Positions 1 through 10,985 of a DNA stretch of 64,000 nt are shown here, one piece after another. Each line of letters opens with the position of its first letter. Within the stretch, counting starts at the first letter, position 1. The stretch lies in assembly GCF_900162665.1 (NCBI RefSeq), contig NZ_LT727809.1, positions 455,229 to 519,228 of the forward strand, given 5' to 3'. The position numbers and the translations under genes are program-made. The stretch is from Oceanobacillus sojae (GTDB lineage: Bacteria > Bacillota > Bacilli > Bacillales > Amphibacillaceae). The notes below the pieces were generated by a model. That model was not told where the DNA came from, searched no databases, and was given only the letters and a program-made list of their open reading frames with translations.

Positions 1-637
1 ACCTTGCTGTTCTAGGATGTTCATGGTCTCTATTATCATGCTGGTGTTTCAAATGATTTTTAGCAGTTCAAATCATGACAGCATGAATAATTCATATCGA
101 GAATAGCTTTCATGCACCAAAAATAAGGATCTCTGAGCATGTTTTACCATACAACACGAAAATTTATTCTGTCGGATCTACCTTTTATTTATTCAGTTAT
201 TTCAGTATAGAATATCCTGCCAGCGGAGGCGGACCGTTTTGACTCCTGAGGGATTAGCACCATCTGAAGATCCACTTTTGCCAAGTGATCTTCTTGGAAA
301 AAGTTAGCTGAAGAGCGTGCCCCTAGGAAAGCAAAACGGTCCGCCGTAGCGTCGCTTTACACTTTACCTTCTATCTTTGTCAACAGATATATGGAAGAAA
401 TGATCAACCCCTGTTCCTATGGATAGGGAGTTACTTTTTAAAGTGCGAAAGTTGAGTTACCAATAATAGTGAAACATATTTAAATATGATAAAATACAGT
501 ACATTGTCTTTTATTCAATCAAAGATTTTGTCTTCGGTATTTGAAGATGAACGAATAAGTACAGGTATATTTCCGTATGAAATGAAGAACCTCCTGTTGA
601 TTGACGATTTATTTTTAGTAAGAAAGGAAGTCAACCA
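1..637. other. Intergenic region before hemW, no gene seen
   Basis: No reading frame here looks like a real gene; the frame overlapping the start of hemW is a shadow. The segment holds a palindromic repeat at about 218-352 (separate entry) and otherwise AT-rich sequence. In Bacillus subtilis the gene upstream of hemW is lepA; if it is here too, it lies outside the window. Confidence 0.6.
218..352. repeat. Palindromic intergenic repeat
   Basis: The ends form a 14-bp perfect inverted repeat, GGCGGACCGTTTTG at 228-241 and CAAAACGGTCCGCC at 332-345. Between them are phrases such as GACTCCTGAGGGATTAGC and GTGCCCCTAGGAAAGC. Similar non-coding dyads are common between genes in Bacillaceae (recalled knowledge, not searched). 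A related but different element is at about 51560-51705. Confidence 0.65.
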
Positions 638-1819
638 ATGCAAGTGCAGTCAGTATATATTCACATTCCTTTTTGCAAGCAAATTTGCCATTACTGTAAT
701 TTTGTAAAATATTATTATATGGAGACAAAGGCAGATACTTTTATCGATGCATTAATAAAAGAAATTGATACAGCAATTCCCGGAAAAAGAAATATCTTCC
801 GTACAATTTATATGGGCGGAGGAACTCCTACAGCATTGTCCATGGATCAACTGCAGAAGCTTTTTCAATTTTTAAATGAAAAATTTGACCTTGCTTCATG
901 CGAAGAATTCACGATTGAAATTAACCCTGGAGATATTGATACGGAAAAAGCAGCATTGCTTCATGATTATGGAGTAAATCGGATTTCCTTTGGGGTTCAG
1001 GTAATGGATGATGACATGCTTGAAAAAATAGGCCGTATGCATCGTGTAGCAGATGTTTATACGACAGTTGATATGTTGACACAGGCAAAGTTTTCAAACA
1101 TCAGCCTGGATTTAATTTATGCTCTCCCCGATCAATCTGTTTCCCACTTTGAAAAAACATTAAAAGAAGCCCTGCAGTTTGGACTTCCTCATTATTCAAC
1201 CTATGCACTGCAAATCGAACCAAAAACGGTGTTTTATCACAAGCGGAGAAAGGGGGCTCTGCATCAGCCTCCAGAGGATGATGAAGTAGAGATGTATCAG
1301 CTGCTTCAGGAAAATATGAAAAAGCAGGGTGTGCTTCAGTACGAAATAAGTAATTTTGCTAAGCCGGGGTATGAGAGCAGGCATAATTTAACATACTGGA
1401 ATAATGACTATTATTTTGGATTTGGGGCTGGAGCTCACGGATACCTGCCGGGGAAACGAACAGCAAATTACAAACCTTTGGGAACCTATATGAAAGAAAT
1501 TCACCGTACCGGTTCCGCAGTTGAACAACTGGAAGAAATAACATTGCAGGACAGAATTGAGGAAGAACTGTTTTTGCAGCTGCGAAAAGCGGAAGGAATT
1601 GATGAAAAAGTATTTCGACAAAGATATGGTGTATCCTTGGAAAAATTATATAGGAATGAATTAAAGCAATTAATGCATGACAAATTATTAACATATAACG
1701 CAGGAAGGTATGCCTTGACGAACAGAGGGATGCTTCTGGGCGATAGAGTTTTCGGGCAGTTTTTATTACTGGAAGACTTTGAACAAAAAATTATAGCGGC
1801 AAAAAGCCAAACTGTTTGA
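638..1819 (+). CDS. hemW: Radical SAM family heme chaperone HemW
   Basis: 393 residues, close to the usual length. The radical-SAM 4Fe-4S motif is Cys13-x3-Cys17-x2-Cys20 in HIPFCKQICHYC, followed by Asn-Phe. This is the HemW form; true coproporphyrinogen dehydrogenase HemN has a fourth Cys (CX3CX2CXC). An MGGGTPTAL stretch near residue 60 belongs to the SAM-binding part of the barrel. The family is thought to deliver heme to respiratory proteins, although genomes often label it oxygen-independent coproporphyrinogen III oxidase. The ATG at 638 follows AAAGGAAG at good spacing. The gene sits directly before hrcA, as in B. subtilis. Its stop codon overlaps the -35 box of the hrcA promoter. Confidence 0.93.
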   Translation: MQVQSVYIHIPFCKQICHYCNFVKYYYMETKADTFIDALIKEIDTAIPGKRNIFRTIYMGGGTPTALSMDQLQKLFQFLNEKFDLASCEEFTIEINPGDIDTEKAALLHDYGVNRISFGVQVMDDDMLEKIGRMHRVADVYTTVDMLTQAKFSNISLDLIYALPDQSVSHFEKTLKEALQFGLPHYSTYALQIEPKTVFYHKRRKGALHQPPEDDEVEMYQLLQENMKKQGVLQYEISNFAKPGYESRHNLTYWNNDYYFGFGAGAHGYLPGKRTANYKPLGTYMKEIHRTGSAVEQLEEITLQDRIEEELFLQLRKAEGIDEKVFRQRYGVSLEKLYRNELKQLMHDKLLTYNAGRYALTNRGMLLGDRVFGQFLLLEDFEQKIIAAKSQTV

Positions 1820-1850
1820 CAAAATAAAATGAATTTGATAATTTTATTAT
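1816..1850 (+). promoter_or_regulatory. Putative sigma-A promoter of the hrcA operon
   Basis: A consensus TTGACA lies at 1816-1821, overlapping the hemW stop codon. Candidate -10 boxes are GATAAT at 1837-1842 (15-bp spacer) or TATTAT at 1845-1850 (23-bp spacer). Neither spacing is ideal, so the exact -10 is uncertain. The position just before the CIRCE operator is as expected for a HrcA-controlled promoter. Confidence 0.55.
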
Positions 1851-1854
1851 AGAT

Positions 1855-1881
1855 TTAGCACTCAAAACATGAGAGTGCTAA
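1855..1881 (+). promoter_or_regulatory. CIRCE operator (HrcA binding site)
   Basis: Perfect match to the CIRCE consensus: TTAGCACTC, a 9-base spacer, then GAGTGCTAA. It lies between the hrcA promoter and the hrcA start at 1896. HrcA bound here would repress hrcA-grpE-dnaK-dnaJ and downstream genes until heat shock titrates GroE away, as known in B. subtilis. Confidence 0.97.
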
Positions 1882-1895
1882 CAGAGGTGATCATC

Positions 1896-2927
1896 ATGTT
1901 AACAGATAGGCAACTTATGATATTGCAGGTGATTATTGATGATTTTATAGAATCTGCTAAACCGGTCGGGTCCAGGGCACTATCTAAAAAAGATACTTTA
2001 CCGTACAGTGCCGCAACGATTCGAAATGAGATGGCGGATTTAGAAGAGTTAGGTTTTTTAGAAAAGACGCATACCTCTTCCGGACGTGTACCTTCAGAAA
2101 AAGGATATCGTTATTATGTTGATCATTTAATCGGTCCTGAGATTTATCAGCATGGACTGGGTATCATTGAAAGATTAACAAATAACGGGATATACGAATT
2201 TGAACAGATTGTACAGACGGCAGCAGAGGCTCTTTCTAAATTAACAAATTATACGTCAATCATTCTCGGACCGGAAATGTTTGAAGCAACAGTAAAGCAG
2301 ATTCAGGTTTTAGCACTATCCGATCAATCCGCAGTAGCAATTTTAGTAACAAACACAGGTCATGTAGAGCATCGATCCTTTACGTTGCCAAAAGGAGTTT
2401 CATCATCTGATATTGAAAAGCTGGTAAATATTTTAAATGACCGTCTTCAGGGTATACCGCTTTATCGTATTCCTGAGGTAATTCAAAATGAAGTAGCTTC
2501 CCTGATGATGAAATATATGAATGGCGTAGATTCTTCGCTCAATTGGATTCGGACACTCTTCACACAAGAGCAGGCGGTAAAGCTTTATTTTGGCGGAAAA
2601 GCCAATATCCTGATGCAGCCGGAATTCAATGATGTTGATCGAATTCGTTCATTTTACTCCCTGATGGAGCGTGAGGATGAAATTGTAAATCTCTTGAAAA
2701 ACTCCAACCAGGGTATTAAAGTTTCTATTGGTCATGAAAATGAGGTTGAAGAGATTAAAGACTTGAGTTTGATCACTGCTTCTTACCACATCGGCGGCGG
2801 CCAGATGGGTACAATTGCATTAATCGGACCTACGAGAATGGAGTATAAAAAAGTACTATCCTTAATGGAAAGTATCTCCAAAGAAATGACTGGTGCAATG
2901 GGGAAATGGTATAGTGACAAATCATAA
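1896..2927 (+). CDS. hrcA: Heat-inducible transcription repressor HrcA
   Basis: About 343 residues from the ATG at 1896. This start is preferred over an upstream in-frame ATG at 1869, which lies inside the CIRCE operator: AGAGGTGA at 1883-1890 is well placed for 1896, and MLTDRQLMILQ is the family N-terminus. An N-terminal winged helix (SAATIRNEMADLEELGFLEK, HTSSGRVPSEKGYRYYVD) binds CIRCE, and the GAF-like core follows. First gene of the heat-shock operon and, through the adjacent CIRCE, self-regulated. HrcA folding depends on GroEL/ES in known species. Confidence 0.96.
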   Translation: MLTDRQLMILQVIIDDFIESAKPVGSRALSKKDTLPYSAATIRNEMADLEELGFLEKTHTSSGRVPSEKGYRYYVDHLIGPEIYQHGLGIIERLTNNGIYEFEQIVQTAAEALSKLTNYTSIILGPEMFEATVKQIQVLALSDQSAVAILVTNTGHVEHRSFTLPKGVSSSDIEKLVNILNDRLQGIPLYRIPEVIQNEVASLMMKYMNGVDSSLNWIRTLFTQEQAVKLYFGGKANILMQPEFNDVDRIRSFYSLMEREDEIVNLLKNSNQGIKVSIGHENEVEEIKDLSLITASYHIGGGQMGTIALIGPTRMEYKKVLSLMESISKEMTGAMGKWYSDKS

Positions 2928-2984
2928 TGTGAGATAACATCGTTATAAAGAAATGAAGGTTTTTGGTTTCCTGTCTATATCTTC

Positions 2985-3011
2985 TATGATATAGTTTTTA
3001 ATTGGAATTTA
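2985..3011 (+). promoter_or_regulatory. Promoter-like block before grpE, shared with the LysR gene upstream region
   Basis: TATGATATAG followed by a T-run and AATTGGAATTTA lies in the hrcA-grpE gap. Almost the same 26 bases recur at 15163-15188 in front of a LysR gene. TATGAT could be a -10 box, or the weak dyad CTATATC/GATATAG plus T-run at 2975-2999 could act as an attenuator. Neither role is shown by sequence alone. Confidence 0.35.
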
Positions 3012-3031
3012 GAAAAGAGGTGCCCGAGTAG

Positions 3032-3592
3032 ATGTCAGAGAATGAAAAAAGAGATGAAGCAACGCAGGAAGAACAGGAAATTATTGAAGAGACAACAGAA
3101 GAAGTGAATGCTGATTCTGAATCTGTCGATGAAACTAATGAATTAAAAGTTCAAATGGAAGAATTGAAAAATGAAAAAGAAGAGCTTACGAATCGTATGC
3201 TCCGCTTGCAGGCTGAATTTGATAATTATAAAAGACGCACATTAAAAGAACGGGAAGCAGATCGTAAATATAAAGCACAGGATATGGTGCAGGAGCTGCT
3301 TCCGGTTATGGATAATTTTGAGCGCGCCCTGCAGGTAGAGGTATCTGAAGAAAACAAAAGCATACTTGAAGGTATTGACATGGTATACCGTCAATTACAG
3401 GATGTATTTGCTTCCCAGGATGTTTCAATTATTGAAACAGAGGGTGCTGACTTTGACCCGAATTTGCATCATGCAGTAATGCAGATTGAAGATGATTCCA
3501 TAGAAGCAAATAAAGTGGTTGAAGAGCTGCAAAAAGGCTATCTCTTAAAGGACCGGGTTATCCGGCCTGCTATGGTAAAAGTCAATAAATAA
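3032..3592 (+). CDS. grpE: Nucleotide exchange factor GrpE
   Basis: 186 residues, usual for Bacillus GrpE. The first ~40 residues are acidic and low in complexity. They lead into a long coiled coil (about 40-85, ending in RLQAEFDNYKRRTLKEREA) and the C-terminal beta wing (GADFDPNLHHAVMQ, VEELQKGYLLKDRVIRPAMV). GrpE releases ADP from DnaK. The ATG at 3032 follows AGAGGTG. Second gene of the HrcA operon, 42 bp before dnaK. Confidence 0.96.
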   Translation: MSENEKRDEATQEEQEIIEETTEEVNADSESVDETNELKVQMEELKNEKEELTNRMLRLQAEFDNYKRRTLKEREADRKYKAQDMVQELLPVMDNFERALQVEVSEENKSILEGIDMVYRQLQDVFASQDVSIIETEGADFDPNLHHAVMQIEDDSIEANKVVEELQKGYLLKDRVIRPAMVKVNK

Positions 3593-3619
3593 TCTAACAG
3601 GTGTCATTGAAGGATTTAA

Positions 3620-5476
<1,857 letters not shown>

Positions 5477-5493
5477 TGAATAGTTACTGAATA

Positions 5494-5531
5494 AAAGTCA
5501 AAGTCAGGATTCTCTTGGCTTTGACTTTTTT
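5494..5531 (+). terminator. Intrinsic terminator after dnaK
   Basis: AAAGTCAAAG...CTTTGACTTT stem with loop AGGATTCTCT-like sequence and a run of T. It lies 18 bp after dnaK and would reduce transcription into dnaJ. Confidence 0.85.
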
Positions 5532-5657
5532 ACAGAGTAATGTAGAAAATGAACGCTGGCAATCAGTTTAATTCAAAGCAGATATTCATTGTTGCCACAG
5601 ACAAATGAATGATGATATGATTAAACTTATGCAATCAGAGTTTCGGGAGTGAGTAAT

Positions 5658-6791
5658 TTGGCAAAACGTGATTATTATGATGTTTTAGGCGTGGATAAGG
5701 GTGCCTCGAAGGATGAGATAAAAAAGAGTTACCGGAAGCTGGCCCGTAAATATCATCCAGATGTAAACAAAGAAGAAGGCGCAGCAGATAAGTTTAAAGA
5801 AGTAAAAGAAGCTTATGAAGTATTAAGTGATGATCAAAAGAAAGCACAATATGATCAATTTGGGCATGCAGGAGCTCAAGGGCAGGGATTCGGCGGTTTT
5901 GGCGGCGGTGGTGGCGCTCAAGACTTTGGCGGATTCAGTGACATTTTTGATATGTTCTTTGGCGGCGGAGGGCGTACGCGTGATCCAAACGCTCCGCAGC
6001 AGGGGGACGATTTACAATATACGATGATACTTGATTTTGAAGAAGCGATTTTCGGAAAAGAAACGGATATTGAAGTCTCTCAGGAAGAAGAATGCGATAC
6101 TTGTCATGGTTCAGGAGCGAAACCGGGTACGAAGACAGAAACATGCTCGCACTGTCATGGTTCAGGTCAGCTAAACCAAGAGCAGAATACGCCGTTTGGC
6201 CGTGTGGTTAATCGCCGTGTTTGTCATTATTGTAACGGAACAGGTAAAATAATACCTGAAAAATGTGAAACCTGCGGCGGTTCCGGAACAGTTAATAAAA
6301 AGAAAAAAATTCATATCAAGATTCCGGCAGGTATTGATGAAGGGCAGCAAATCCGTGTTGCCGGAAAAGGAGAGCCGGGGAAAAATGGCGGTCCTGCAGG
6401 CGATTTATTTGTTGTAATTCGTGTCCGCAAGCATGACTTCTTTGTCCGGGAAGGCGACCATATTTTCTGTGAATTGCCGCTTACCTTTGCACAAGCTGCT
6501 TTAGGGGATGAAATAGAAGTCCCTACTGTACATGGGAAGGTTAAATTAAGAATCCCGGCAGGTACACAGGCAGGAAAGACTTTCCGTTTAAAAGGAAAAG
6601 GCGCACCAAATGTTCATGGAAGAGGTCACGGAGATCAGCATATTAAAGTGAAAATTGTGACACCAACTAATTTAACAGATAAGCAAAAAGATTTACTGCG
6701 TCAATTTAATGAATTAGGCGGTCATGAAACTACGGATGAACAAGAGGATAATATTTTCCAACGTTTTCGTAAAGCGTTCAAAGGTGATTGA
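5658..6791 (+). CDS. dnaJ: Co-chaperone DnaJ (Hsp40)
   Basis: About 377 residues from TTG 5658, which gives the family N-terminus [12 protein letters not shown]. The in-frame GTG at 5649 overlaps the likely Shine-Dalgarno GGGAGTGA (5645-5652) and is less likely. J-domain residues 1-70 carry the HPD motif (33-35). A Gly/Phe linker follows (~75-105), then four zinc motifs [24 protein letters not shown] and CETCGGSG, then the C-terminal substrate domains. DnaJ stimulates DnaK ATPase and hands over clients. Same order as in the B. subtilis hrcA operon. Confidence 0.96.
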   Translation: MAKRDYYDVLGVDKGASKDEIKKSYRKLARKYHPDVNKEEGAADKFKEVKEAYEVLSDDQKKAQYDQFGHAGAQGQGFGGFGGGGGAQDFGGFSDIFDMFFGGGGRTRDPNAPQQGDDLQYTMILDFEEAIFGKETDIEVSQEEECDTCHGSGAKPGTKTETCSHCHGSGQLNQEQNTPFGRVVNRRVCHYCNGTGKIIPEKCETCGGSGTVNKKKKIHIKIPAGIDEGQQIRVAGKGEPGKNGGPAGDLFVVIRVRKHDFFVREGDHIFCELPLTFAQAALGDEIEVPTVHGKVKLRIPAGTQAGKTFRLKGKGAPNVHGRGHGDQHIKVKIVTPTNLTDKQKDLLRQFNELGGHETTDEQEDNIFQRFRKAFKGD

Positions 6792-6795
6792 TCAG

Positions 6796-6853
6796 GGTAC
6801 CCTCCAGCTTGAGTTTTGATGATATTTTCAGGATAAAGGCTGGAGGTACCTCT
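6796..6853 (+). promoter_or_regulatory. Inverted repeat between dnaJ and prmA
   Basis: GGTACC-CTCCAGC near 6796 pairs with GCTGGAGGTACC ending near 6850, with one bulged C and a loop of about 30 bases. No T-run follows, so it is not a classical terminator. It could be a processing or attenuation hairpin in the operon mRNA. Confidence 0.5.
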
Positions 6854-6891
6854 GTTTACATAGATATTTTAAAAGGACGGCGGTGTTCAAT

Positions 6892-7833
6892 ATGAAATGG
6901 TCAGAGATTACCATTCTTACAACAAACGAAGCAGTGGAGCCTATTTCAAATATTTTGCATGAAACGGGTGCGAGCGGATTAGTTATCGAAGATCCATTAG
7001 ACCTGGAGCGTTTCGAAGGAGAAGGATTTGGGGAAATTGTGGAGTTAGATCCTGAGAACTATCCCGATGAAGGGGTTCGTATTAAAGCATATCTGCCGAT
7101 GAACAGCTTTTTGGGAGAAACTGTTGAGGAAATCAAACAGGCAATCAACCAATTACTTCTTTATGATATCGATTTAGGGAAAAATCAAGTAACAATAAGT
7201 GAGGTTCATGAAGAAGAGTGGGCAAGCGCCTGGAAAAAGTACTATAAACCGGTTAAAATATCCAACCGGATTACAATCACTCCAACATGGGAGGACTATA
7301 AACCGGTATCTACAGATGAATTAATTATCGAGCTGGATCCGGGAATGGCTTTTGGTACGGGCACACATCCTACCACAGTATTGAGTATTCAAGGTTTAGA
7401 AGCCTATATAGAGCCTGGTGATAAAGTAATCGATGTAGGCTGCGGTTCAGGTGTCTTAAGCATCGCTTCTGTAAAATTAGGTGCTGAATCTGTACAAGCT
7501 TTCGATTTAGACGATGTAGCTGTGCAGAGTACAAAATTGAATGTGAAATTAAATCATCTTCAGGATAAGGTAACAACGAAACAAAATAATTTGCTGGACG
7601 GTGTAGAGAACCAGGCAGATGTGATTGTTTCCAATATTCTCGCTGAGATTATCGTCCGTTTTGTAGGGGATGCCTATAATAACCTCCGGCCGGGCGGCTA
7701 TTTCATTACTTCAGGTATTATCCAGAAGAAGAAACAGCTGGTTCGTGATCAGTTAACAGAAGCCGGGTTTAATATTATTTCAGTCGGCGAAATGGAAGAT
7801 TGGGTTTCCATTGTTGCTAAAAAACCGGAATAA
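6892..7833 (+). CDS. prmA: Ribosomal protein L11 methyltransferase PrmA
   Basis: About 313 residues from ATG 6892 (MKWSEITI, the usual family start). GGCGGTG at 6879-6885 gives a good Shine-Dalgarno spacing; an in-frame GTG at 6883 lies inside it. N-terminal substrate-recognition domain, then a Rossmann methyltransferase with FGTGTHPTT near residue 150 and the SAM loop DVGCGSGVLSIAS. It trimethylates lysines and the N-terminus of L11 in known species. The SNILAEI motif near 245 is typical. Lies 18 bp before rsmE, likely co-transcribed. Confidence 0.94.
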   Translation: MKWSEITILTTNEAVEPISNILHETGASGLVIEDPLDLERFEGEGFGEIVELDPENYPDEGVRIKAYLPMNSFLGETVEEIKQAINQLLLYDIDLGKNQVTISEVHEEEWASAWKKYYKPVKISNRITITPTWEDYKPVSTDELIIELDPGMAFGTGTHPTTVLSIQGLEAYIEPGDKVIDVGCGSGVLSIASVKLGAESVQAFDLDDVAVQSTKLNVKLNHLQDKVTTKQNNLLDGVENQADVIVSNILAEIIVRFVGDAYNNLRPGGYFITSGIIQKKKQLVRDQLTEAGFNIISVGEMEDWVSIVAKKPE

Positions 7834-7850
7834 AAGCAGGTGAAATTATA

Positions 7851-8618
7851 ATGCAACGCTATTTTATTTCGAAAGAACAAGTAGAAGATCAAACGATTAA
7901 AATTATTGGTGAAGATGTACATCATATAACAAGAGTTATGCGCGGCAAGCCTGGTGATCAAATTATTTGCAATACGGATGAGGGAAAATCCGCACTTTGT
8001 AAAATTGAAGAGGTTTATGAAACAGAAGTACAAGCATCCATCGAAGCCTGGCTGGATGAATCTGCTGAATTACCAGTAGAAGTTACCATTGCACAGGGAA
8101 TCCCTAAAAGTGATAAATTTGAATGGATTTTGCAAAAAGGAACAGAATTAGGTGCAGCAAAATTTATTCCATTTGCAGCAGAGCGGTCTGTTGCAAAATG
8201 GGATGACCAGAAGTTTCATAAAAAAGCAAAACGATTTGAAAAAATTATCAAAGAAGCCAGTGAACAGAGCCATCGCAATCGTATTCCCGAGCTGTCCTCG
8301 GTCATGAAGTTAAAAGCTTTATTAGAAGAAAGCGAATCCTGCACAGTAAAGCTTTTTGCATATGAAGAAGAGGCCAAAGGGGCAGCAAATAAAATTTCTT
8401 CTTTTTCTTCTGCACTGGATAAATTATCTGAGAAGGACCGTGTTCTTCTGGTAATAGGTCCGGAGGGTGGTATTTCTTTAGAGGAAGCAGATATTTTGAA
8501 AGAATCCGGGTTTCAGGCGATCAGACTTGGCAAGCGTATTTTGCGTACAGAAACGGCGGCATTATATGCGTTAGCAGGTATTTCTTATCACATGGAAGAA
8601 TTAAATTATAAAAATTAG
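7851..8618 (+). CDS. rsmE: 16S rRNA (uracil1498-N3)-methyltransferase RsmE
   Basis: 255 residues, usual length. N-terminal PUA-like part (MQRYFISKEQ, DVHHITRVMRGKPGD), then a SPOUT domain whose trefoil-knot signature is visible as VIGPEGGISLEEAD and LGKRILRTETAALYAL. Methylates U1498 of 16S rRNA in the decoding region. ATG 7851 follows AGGTGAAA. Last gene of the heat-shock/translation operon; the terminator at 8622 marks its end. In B. subtilis mtaB (yqeV) follows at once, whereas here it is 16 kb away. Confidence 0.95.
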   Translation: MQRYFISKEQVEDQTIKIIGEDVHHITRVMRGKPGDQIICNTDEGKSALCKIEEVYETEVQASIEAWLDESAELPVEVTIAQGIPKSDKFEWILQKGTELGAAKFIPFAAERSVAKWDDQKFHKKAKRFEKIIKEASEQSHRNRIPELSSVMKLKALLEESESCTVKLFAYEEEAKGAANKISSFSSALDKLSEKDRVLLVIGPEGGISLEEADILKESGFQAIRLGKRILRTETAALYALAGISYHMEELNYKN

Positions 8619-8621
8619 TGA

Positions 8622-8657
8622 GTAAAACAGCCGGATAAAGGTTGTTTTACTTTTTTT
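8622..8657 (+). terminator. Intrinsic terminator after rsmE
   Basis: GTAAAACAGCC / GGTTGTTTTAC, 11-bp stem with one G-T pair and a 7-base loop, then TTTTTTT. It starts 3 bp after the rsmE stop. Confidence 0.92.
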
Positions 8658-8744
8658 ACTACGTATTTTTGATATTATTAAAATGATAAACCTCTCTAAA
8701 TAAAGGTAATTTGTAATTACAAGGGTATAAATGGAGGGTATAAA

Positions 8745-9446
8745 ATGAAAAGAATACTAGCTTCAATATTCATTTTAATTACGATCACATTATTTTTGGG
8801 GGCCTGCAGTAATGAGGCTAAGCAAAGCAGCAATAGCGATGATAGAACTATGGAGCAAAAGGTGGATAGCGGAGAAAACAAATCCCAAAATAAAGCGGAT
8901 GATAATACGGAAGACAGCCTAGACGAAGCAGAAACGAATGATAACCCGGAAAACACCCCAGCTGAAGCGGAACCGGATGTATCTGAGGAGGTTCCATCCA
9001 AAGCAGATAAAAATGAGGATTCAAATAACCAAGCTAATGACATTGACGGCAGCGCCTTGTCTGAATATCCTGCTGAGGAAATTGAATTCGCCCGTGTCTG
9101 GCTGCAAATTATAGGAAATCAAGATGTAGAAGAATTAAATGTATACCATATCTCTGCGGGAGAGCAAGTGAACCCCTACGATGATCACAGTGTGGATTAT
9201 CCAGAAGATGTAATTACCTTAGGGGGAGGGATTATGGCAGACGGCATCGTTACATATAGCGGCAATGGAGATGGCACAATTAATTTATACAATATTCCCT
9301 CACACTGGCCAAGTAAAGAGCAAATAGATACATCAATGGAAGAATACACAGATGATATTATTGAAAATACAGAGCAGATTTACATTGAAACTGGGAACGA
9401 TGAAGAAGTAATAACATTAATTGAAAAATTAAATATTCAAAGTTAA
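8745..9446 (+). CDS. Acidic secreted lipoprotein, function unknown
   Basis: 233 residues. Lipoprotein signal peptide: MKR, hydrophobic helix to residue 18, lipobox LGAC with Cys21. Residues 22-105 are low-complexity, rich in Asp, Glu, Asn and Ser, like a flexible surface linker. The C-terminal ~120 residues form a folded domain (IEFARVWLQIIG, VITLGGGIMADGIVTYSGNG) seen in uncharacterised Bacillaceae lipoproteins, as far as I recall. I do not recognise an activity. Preceded by a good RBS (GGAGGG). First gene of the accessory segment, standing alone before an exporter gene. Confidence 0.8.
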   Translation: MKRILASIFILITITLFLGACSNEAKQSSNSDDRTMEQKVDSGENKSQNKADDNTEDSLDEAETNDNPENTPAEAEPDVSEEVPSKADKNEDSNNQANDIDGSALSEYPAEEIEFARVWLQIIGNQDVEELNVYHISAGEQVNPYDDHSVDYPEDVITLGGGIMADGIVTYSGNGDGTINLYNIPSHWPSKEQIDTSMEEYTDDIIENTEQIYIETGNDEEVITLIEKLNIQS

Positions 9447-9594
9447 AAACGAAGCTTAAGGCAAAAGAAGCACCTTGCAGCATGAATACATAGGCAGTTA
9501 TTTGCGTTTGAAGGATTTGACAATTGCGTAAGAGGAATTTAAAATTTTCTTTGTTCAGCATGACATACAATGACGCTGTCAGGAGTGATAATAA

Positions 9595-10821
9595 TTGAAA
9601 TCTGAAAGAGAAGTAACGATACAACAAAATCCAACGGGAGCGAGCCGGTTGGGATTAGCATTGCTTCTCGGACTGCTTGCTTTTTTAGGGCCGCTTAATA
9701 TTGATATGTATTTGCCCAGTTTTCCAGAGATTGCACATGATTTAGACACAAGTGCCACACTTGTCCAGGCGAGCTTAACAGCATGTTTATTAGGTCTTGC
9801 GGTAGGCCAATTATTCGCAGGCCCTATAAGTGACGCCCAGGGGAGAAGGAAGCCGTTATTGATTGCTACTTTCCTGTTTGCTTTGGCTTCTATCCTGTGT
9901 GCTTTTGCTCCCAATATTATAATCTTGATTGCAATGCGGTTTTTACAAGGGTTAACCGCATCCGCAGGAGTTGTTCTTTCGCGTGCAGTTGTACGGGATG
10001 TGTTCAGTGGACAGGCTCTCACGAAGTTTTTTTCATTATTGATGGTTATTAATGCTATCGCCCCAATGATTGCCCCGATGTTTGGCGGTTTTATTTTATC
10101 GTTCGAGTCGACCAGCTGGAAAAGTATCTTTTTCTGTTTAAGTTTCATTGGTCTGCTTATGGTTGTTATCGTAGCTGTAAAGCTTAAAGAGACCTTACCT
10201 CAGCACAAGCGGATTCCGAGTTCAGCAGGAGCCTCAATTAAAACAATGGGGAGTTTGCTGACAGACCGTTCTTTTATCGGCTACGCCTTGGTTGTCGGTT
10301 TTATTCATGGCGGCAGCTTCGCTTATGTTTCTGGAACGCCATTTGTATATCAAGACATCTATGGTGTTTCGCCGCAAGTGTTTAGCGTGTTATTTGGTAT
10401 CAATGGACTGGCGATAATAACGGGCAGCTTTCTTATAGGTCGTTTCAGCGGAATCATTCCAGAAAAAACGATGCTTCAGGCGGCGATTGTGACGGCACTT
10501 ATAGCCACTGCTTTATTACTTTTTATGACGATTATTGAGGGACCTTTAACACTGATTGTTTTATTTATTTTTATTTATATGATGACAATGGGTATGATAT
10601 TGACAAGTACTTTTACTTTGGGAATGGCGAAGCAGGACCATCGTGCAGGGAGTGCGAGTGCTGTTTTAGGCATGCTTCCGTTATTATTAGGTTCCATTTT
10701 TTCACCGCTTGCAGGCATTAATGAAGCATCAGCAGTTCCGATGGGAGCTATCATATTTATAACAACACTCATTGGTTTTATTTTTTTCTTTACACTTATC
10801 AAAAAAGACAAGACCATATGA
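9595..10821 (+). CDS. Bcr/CflA-type MFS multidrug exporter
   Basis: 408 residues with about 12 hydrophobic segments. The N-terminal motifs GLLAFLGPLNIDMYLPSFP and ARFLQ-like AMRFLQGLTASAG, plus motif A GPISDAQGRRKPLL, mark the DHA1 Bcr/CflA branch (bicyclomycin, chloramphenicol and sulfonamide efflux in relatives). TTG start at 9595 follows AGGAGTGA at good spacing; no better ATG is present. The actual drug range cannot be inferred. The gene converges on the symporter gene at 10966, and both share one terminator hairpin. Confidence 0.85.
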   Translation: MKSEREVTIQQNPTGASRLGLALLLGLLAFLGPLNIDMYLPSFPEIAHDLDTSATLVQASLTACLLGLAVGQLFAGPISDAQGRRKPLLIATFLFALASILCAFAPNIIILIAMRFLQGLTASAGVVLSRAVVRDVFSGQALTKFFSLLMVINAIAPMIAPMFGGFILSFESTSWKSIFFCLSFIGLLMVVIVAVKLKETLPQHKRIPSSAGASIKTMGSLLTDRSFIGYALVVGFIHGGSFAYVSGTPFVYQDIYGVSPQVFSVLFGINGLAIITGSFLIGRFSGIIPEKTMLQAAIVTALIATALLLFMTIIEGPLTLIVLFIFIYMMTMGMILTSTFTLGMAKQDHRAGSASAVLGMLPLLLGSIFSPLAGINEASAVPMGAIIFITTLIGFIFFFTLIKKDKTI

Positions 10822-10940
10822 AAGATATAATAAATAAAAACGATTATATCGTTTGTGTCAATCGTTCGTTTTATATAAAAAATAAGGCAGCTGGCAAATT
10901 AGTGTCTGTTTCCAAATAAAGAGCACCTGATTCTCAGTAT

Positions 10941-10985
10941 AAAAACCAGGAAGGGAGATATTCTCTCACGCTTCCTGGTTTTTGT
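10941..10985. terminator. Bidirectional terminator, inside the 3' end of the convergent symporter gene
   Basis: AAAACCAGGAAG (10942-10953) pairs with CTTCCTGGTTTT (10971-10982). Runs of T flank it in both directions. The right arm is also the last codons of the minus-strand symporter gene (stop at 10966-10968), so one dyad ends two genes and is partly coding. Confidence 0.85.

Noticed and set aside
486-707. 73-residue frame overlapping the hemW start
   Set aside because: No RBS, overlaps hemW in another frame, and its end is the hemW leader read out of frame.
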